Shown here in pieces: positions 4,166 through 6,370 of a stretch of DNA of 6,370 bases. The stretch comes from Natronohydrobacter sp. (lineage in GTDB: Bacteria > Pseudomonadota > Alphaproteobacteria > Rhodobacterales > Rhodobacteraceae): assembly GCA_007116445.1 (NCBI GenBank), contig SKIM01000046.1:1-6370 (forward strand), given 5' to 3'. The notes under the pieces are model-generated. The model was given only the letters and a program-made list of their open reading frames with translations. It ran no database searches and had not been told where the DNA came from. A program made the translations under genes and the position numbers. Every line of letters starts with the position of its first letter. Position 1 is the first letter of the stretch.

Positions 4166-5815
4166 ATGAAGAAAGACAGCGGAAACGCGGTTGCATACCT
4201 TCCCGGCTTTGGTCCCAATGCCGACGATTCCGCACGCTCTGGGGACCGGGGTGGGACTGTTGTTTTCTCTCTACTCGAAAAAATCCGGGGAAAAACACCC
4301 GGAATGCGCGCTTGCCAATTTCTGGCCTTGTTGCGGATTCCAGAAGGCAAAAAAGCCGGAAAACCGCTAAAACTGGCAAAATTCCAGAAATCCTTTGTCA
4401 AAGGGACTTTCCGTCCTGACGTGATGGTGGGCGTTTTGTCTATCGGGCGCGGCAACGCCAAGACCGCGCTGGCCGCTGGTCTGTCGCTGGCCGAGCTGGT
4501 GGGCGCGCTGGAAGAAGCCCCCCAACCCAAACGCGAGATCATCTTTGCGGCGCGGAATCGCGATCAGGCCAAGATCGCATTTCAGTTTCTGGTGGGCTAC
4601 ATTGAGGGCTTGCCGCAAGCAGATCAGGATCTGTTCGCAATCCGGCGCGGATCGAAACTCGAAGTCGAATTTGCGGGCAATGGCGGCGGGCTGGCGCGCG
4701 TGATCGCGGCAGATGGCAAGTCGGTTCTGGGCGGTGCCCCTACCTTGGCGATCCTCGATGAACGCGCCGCATGGGAGCGTGAAAAGGGCGACAGCTTGGA
4801 GAACGCGATCTTGTCCGGTCTGGGCAAGCGTGACGGGCGCGCAATCATCATTTCCACATCGGCCCCCGACGACGCCAACACGTTCAGCCGCTGGCTGGAT
4901 GAACCGCCCCCCGGCACGTTCATTCAGGAACACCGGCCCCCTATGGGCTTGCCTGCAGATGATCTTGAGAGCCTTCTCATTGCCAACCCCGGCGCGGTGG
5001 AAGGCATCGGTTCGACCCCTGACTGGCTTGAGGCACAGGCGCGGCGGGCAATCGCGCGCGGCGGTTCTGCCCTGTCCAGCTTCCGCAACCTGAATCGGAA
5101 TGAGCGCGTCTCGACCGAAGATCGCTCTGTCCTTGTGACGGTTGACGAATGGATGGCGGCGGAAGTTGACCCCGATCAATTGCCCCCGCGCGATGGCCCA
5201 TGCGTTCTGGGCATTGATCTGGGCGGATCGCGCAGTATGAGCGCCGCGGCTTTCTACTGGCCAGAGACCGGACGGCTTGAGGCTATCGGCACTTTCCCGG
5301 CCTTCCCCGCGCTGGCAGATCGCGGCGCGGCGGATGGCGTATCAGATCGATATGTCCAGATGAACGCGCGCGGCGAACTATCCGTGATGGGCGAAAACAC
5401 CGTTCCCCCAGGGCGATGGCTGGCCGAAGTGGTCAAGCATCTGGATGGCCAGAACCCGGCTTGCATCGTGGGCGACCGCTTCCGCCATGCTGAATTTCTC
5501 GAAGCCATGCAGGGCGCAGGGCTGGCCCGCGTGCCCTTCATCTGGCGCGGCTTTGGCTGGAAGGACAGTGCCGAAGATATCGAGCGATTCCGGCGCGCGC
5601 TGTTTGACGCGCAAGTGAAGGTCGCGCCCTCGATGCTGCTGCGCTTTGCCTTCGCTGATGCAATCACGCTGGTTGACCCGGCTGGCAATCACAAGCTGGC
5701 CAAGGCCCGTTCCCTTGGCCGGATCGATGCAGCGGCGGCGGCGGTGATCGCGGTTGCACAAGGCGCGCGCATGCAGGCCGCGCCACAGAAGAAGGCGCGC
5801 GCGCTATGGAGCTGA
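4166..5815 (+). CDS. terL: Phage terminase large subunit
   Basis: This is a 549-residue terminase that pumps DNA into the prohead and cuts it. The ATG at 4166 is chosen over a TTG at 4118 because GAGAGAGAGG (4148-4157) lies 8 bases upstream and 4118 is inside a hairpin. The ATPase domain has Walker A GRGNAKT at residues 94-100 (K99) and Walker B LAILDE with D198 and E199. A coupling motif (IIISTSAP) follows. The RNase H-like nuclease domain carries three acidic residues in the expected order: D351 (VLGIDLGG), D437 (IVGDRF) and D521 (RIDAAAAAVIA). The length suits the Terminase_1/HK97-type families. Ala98 replaces the Gly commonly seen before the Walker A lysine. The N-terminal 80 residues are Lys-rich with more A/T-rich DNA. 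The 3' end overlaps the HNH gene by 10 bases. No recognisable small subunit precedes it. Confidence 0.93.
   Translation: MKKDSGNAVAYLPGFGPNADDSARSGDRGGTVVFSLLEKIRGKTPGMRACQFLALLRIPEGKKAGKPLKLAKFQKSFVKGTFRPDVMVGVLSIGRGNAKTALAAGLSLAELVGALEEAPQPKREIIFAARNRDQAKIAFQFLVGYIEGLPQADQDLFAIRRGSKLEVEFAGNGGGLARVIAADGKSVLGGAPTLAILDERAAWEREKGDSLENAILSGLGKRDGRAIIISTSAPDDANTFSRWLDEPPPGTFIQEHRPPMGLPADDLESLLIANPGAVEGIGSTPDWLEAQARRAIARGGSALSSFRNLNRNERVSTEDRSVLVTVDEWMAAEVDPDQLPPRDGPCVLGIDLGGSRSMSAAAFYWPETGRLEAIGTFPAFPALADRGAADGVSDRYVQMNARGELSVMGENTVPPGRWLAEVVKHLDGQNPACIVGDRFRHAEFLEAMQGAGLARVPFIWRGFGWKDSAEDIERFRRALFDAQVKVAPSMLLRFAFADAITLVDPAGNHKLAKARSLGRIDAAAAAVIAVAQGARMQAAPQKKARALWS
4278..4303 (-). terminator. 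Possible minus-strand intrinsic terminator inside terL
   Basis: Read on the minus strand, a perfect 6-pair stem TCCGGG/CCCGGA (4303-4298 with 4289-4284) with an 8-base loop is followed at once by six T residues (4283-4278). This is the form of a short Rho-independent terminator for antisense transcription. The stem is short and it lies inside coding sequence, so chance is quite possible. Confidence 0.25.
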
Positions 5816-6147
5816 AAACCGAATTTCAGCGCCATTCCAAGCGCGTCACATCAACCCGGCGCTGGCAGGTTCTGCGCATGGCGACCCTTGAGCGCGATGG
5901 CTACCGTTGCGTGATTTGCGGTGCGCGAGGCCGACTTGATGTCGATCACGTCAAGCCAGTGCGCACGCATCCCGAATTGGGCTTCGATCCCGATAACGTC
6001 CAATCCCTTTGCACGACTTGTCACACCCGCAAGACGCGCATTGAATGCGGGCATCCCCCGCCCCTCAAGTCCCCAGCGCGCGATGCATGGCAAGACGCCA
6101 TTCGCGCGCTGGAAACTGACCAACCTTCACCAGCAACACAGGAGTAA
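5806..6147 (+). CDS. HNH endonuclease next to terminase
   Basis: This is a 113-residue protein with a zinc-bound HNH (beta-beta-alpha-metal) nuclease fold. Cys35 and Cys38 (CVIC) and Cys69 and Cys72 (LCTTCH) are the likely zinc ligands. D47-H48 in DVDHVKP is the first HNH His with its acidic neighbour, N64 (DPDNVQSL) is the central Asn, and H73 the final His. Residues 1-30 are basic and contain RRWQVLRMATLERDGYRC, a typical lead-in. In HK97-type phages, HNH proteins encoded beside the terminase work with TerL in cos cleavage and packaging; that role is inferred here from the 10-base overlap with terL. It stands alone, with no intron or homing-type accessory domain, so a free homing endonuclease is less likely. 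The C-terminal 25 residues are polar. Confidence 0.9.
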   Translation: MELKTEFQRHSKRVTSTRRWQVLRMATLERDGYRCVICGARGRLDVDHVKPVRTHPELGFDPDNVQSLCTTCHTRKTRIECGHPPPLKSPARDAWQDAIRALETDQPSPATQE

Positions 6148-6152
6148 ACCAC

Positions 6153-6370
6153 ATGCTGGAATCTGTTCGTATCGCCCGGCGTCAGTCGGAAATTCGCCAA
6201 GCACTGGCCGAGCTGGCCGCAAAGCCCCAGCCGACCGAAGACGAAAACCGGTCGATGGAAACCCTCGATCTGGAATATCGGACCAACGAAACCCGTTACC
6301 GCGCGGCCCTGATCGCAGAAGACACCGAGCGGCGCGAGGCCGGGGCCGATCTGGAAACCCGCAGCGACCG
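6153..6370 (+). CDS. Probable HK97-type major capsid protein, N-terminal part
   Basis: Only the first 72 codons are in the window and the gene runs off the 3' edge. The AGGAG at 6140-6144 overlaps the end of the HNH gene and lies 8 bases before the ATG. The sequence is highly charged and helical (RRQSEIRQALAEL, then RSMETLDLEYRTNETRYRAAL, then EDTERREAGADLETRSD). It looks like the coiled-coil delta (scaffolding) domain that HK97-type capsid proteins carry before the protease cleavage site. It also resembles N-termini I associate with capsid proteins of Rhodobacterales prophages. A prohead protease or a protease-capsid fusion cannot be excluded from this fragment. If it is the capsid gene, it follows HNH directly with no portal or protease in between. 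Confidence 0.6.
   Translation, partial: MLESVRIARRQSEIRQALAELAAKPQPTEDENRSMETLDLEYRTNETRYRAALIAEDTERREAGADLETRSD

Noticed and set aside
3781..4419. Plus-strand open frame of 212 codons from a TTG, spanning the structured region and the start of terL
   Set aside because: It has no ribosome binding site for the TTG, an Arg/Gly/Pro-rich composition, and a 254-base overlap with terL. The DNA is better explained by RNA helices.
5806..6147. HNH protein as part of an IscB-like/omega RNA system with the upstream RNA
   Set aside because: The protein is a compact stand-alone HNH with no RuvC domain or bridge helix, and its overlap with terL fits the phage packaging type.

Overview
The window looks like the left part of an integrated prophage or phage-satellite-like element in an alphaproteobacterium, most likely a Rhodobacterales (Rhodobacteraceae-like) host. 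This is inferred from the high G+C content with GATC- and GCGC-rich codon use, the TTGACG-type -35 box, and protein sequences that resemble phage proteins of that order. No host gene is visible, so the taxonomic call is an inference.

Layout, all on the + strand. Positions 5-366 hold two short unrecognised genes that overlap by ATGA. Positions 367-427 are the only intergenic gap in the left half and hold a good sigma70-type promoter. Positions 428-2527 form an integration/regulation cassette: a MerR-like helix-turn-helix protein, a 55-residue putative DNA-binding protein, an AlpA/excisionase-like protein, and a complete tyrosine integrase with its full catalytic set. From 2524 the same overlapping gene string continues directly into an unrecognised 161-residue protein, a gp6/gp8-like head-tail connector and a 69-residue protein. 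Positions 3785-4165 contain no credible gene. After that come the terminase large subunit (4166-5815), an HNH endonuclease (5806-6147) and the start of a probable HK97-type major capsid protein (6153 to the window end).

How it works together: the left cassette would control and carry out integration and excision. The right half is a DNA-packaging and capsid module in which TerL and HNH cut and pump DNA into an HK97-type head. Six gene junctions are 4-base ATGA overlaps, and the integrase and TerL/HNH junctions also overlap. Integrase, excisionase-like protein and head-tail connector therefore appear to lie in one translationally coupled operon. No replication genes, recognisable small terminase or portal are seen in the window.

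The most notable feature is the roughly 350-base stretch at 3794-4144. It folds by hand into at least seven consecutive hairpins. Every non-Watson-Crick pair in the helices is a G-U in the + strand sense, which points to a structured RNA transcribed with terL. I do not recognise it as a known RNA family. It lies immediately before a terminase gene that has no recognisable small-subunit gene nearby, and it is the best candidate for something undescribed here.
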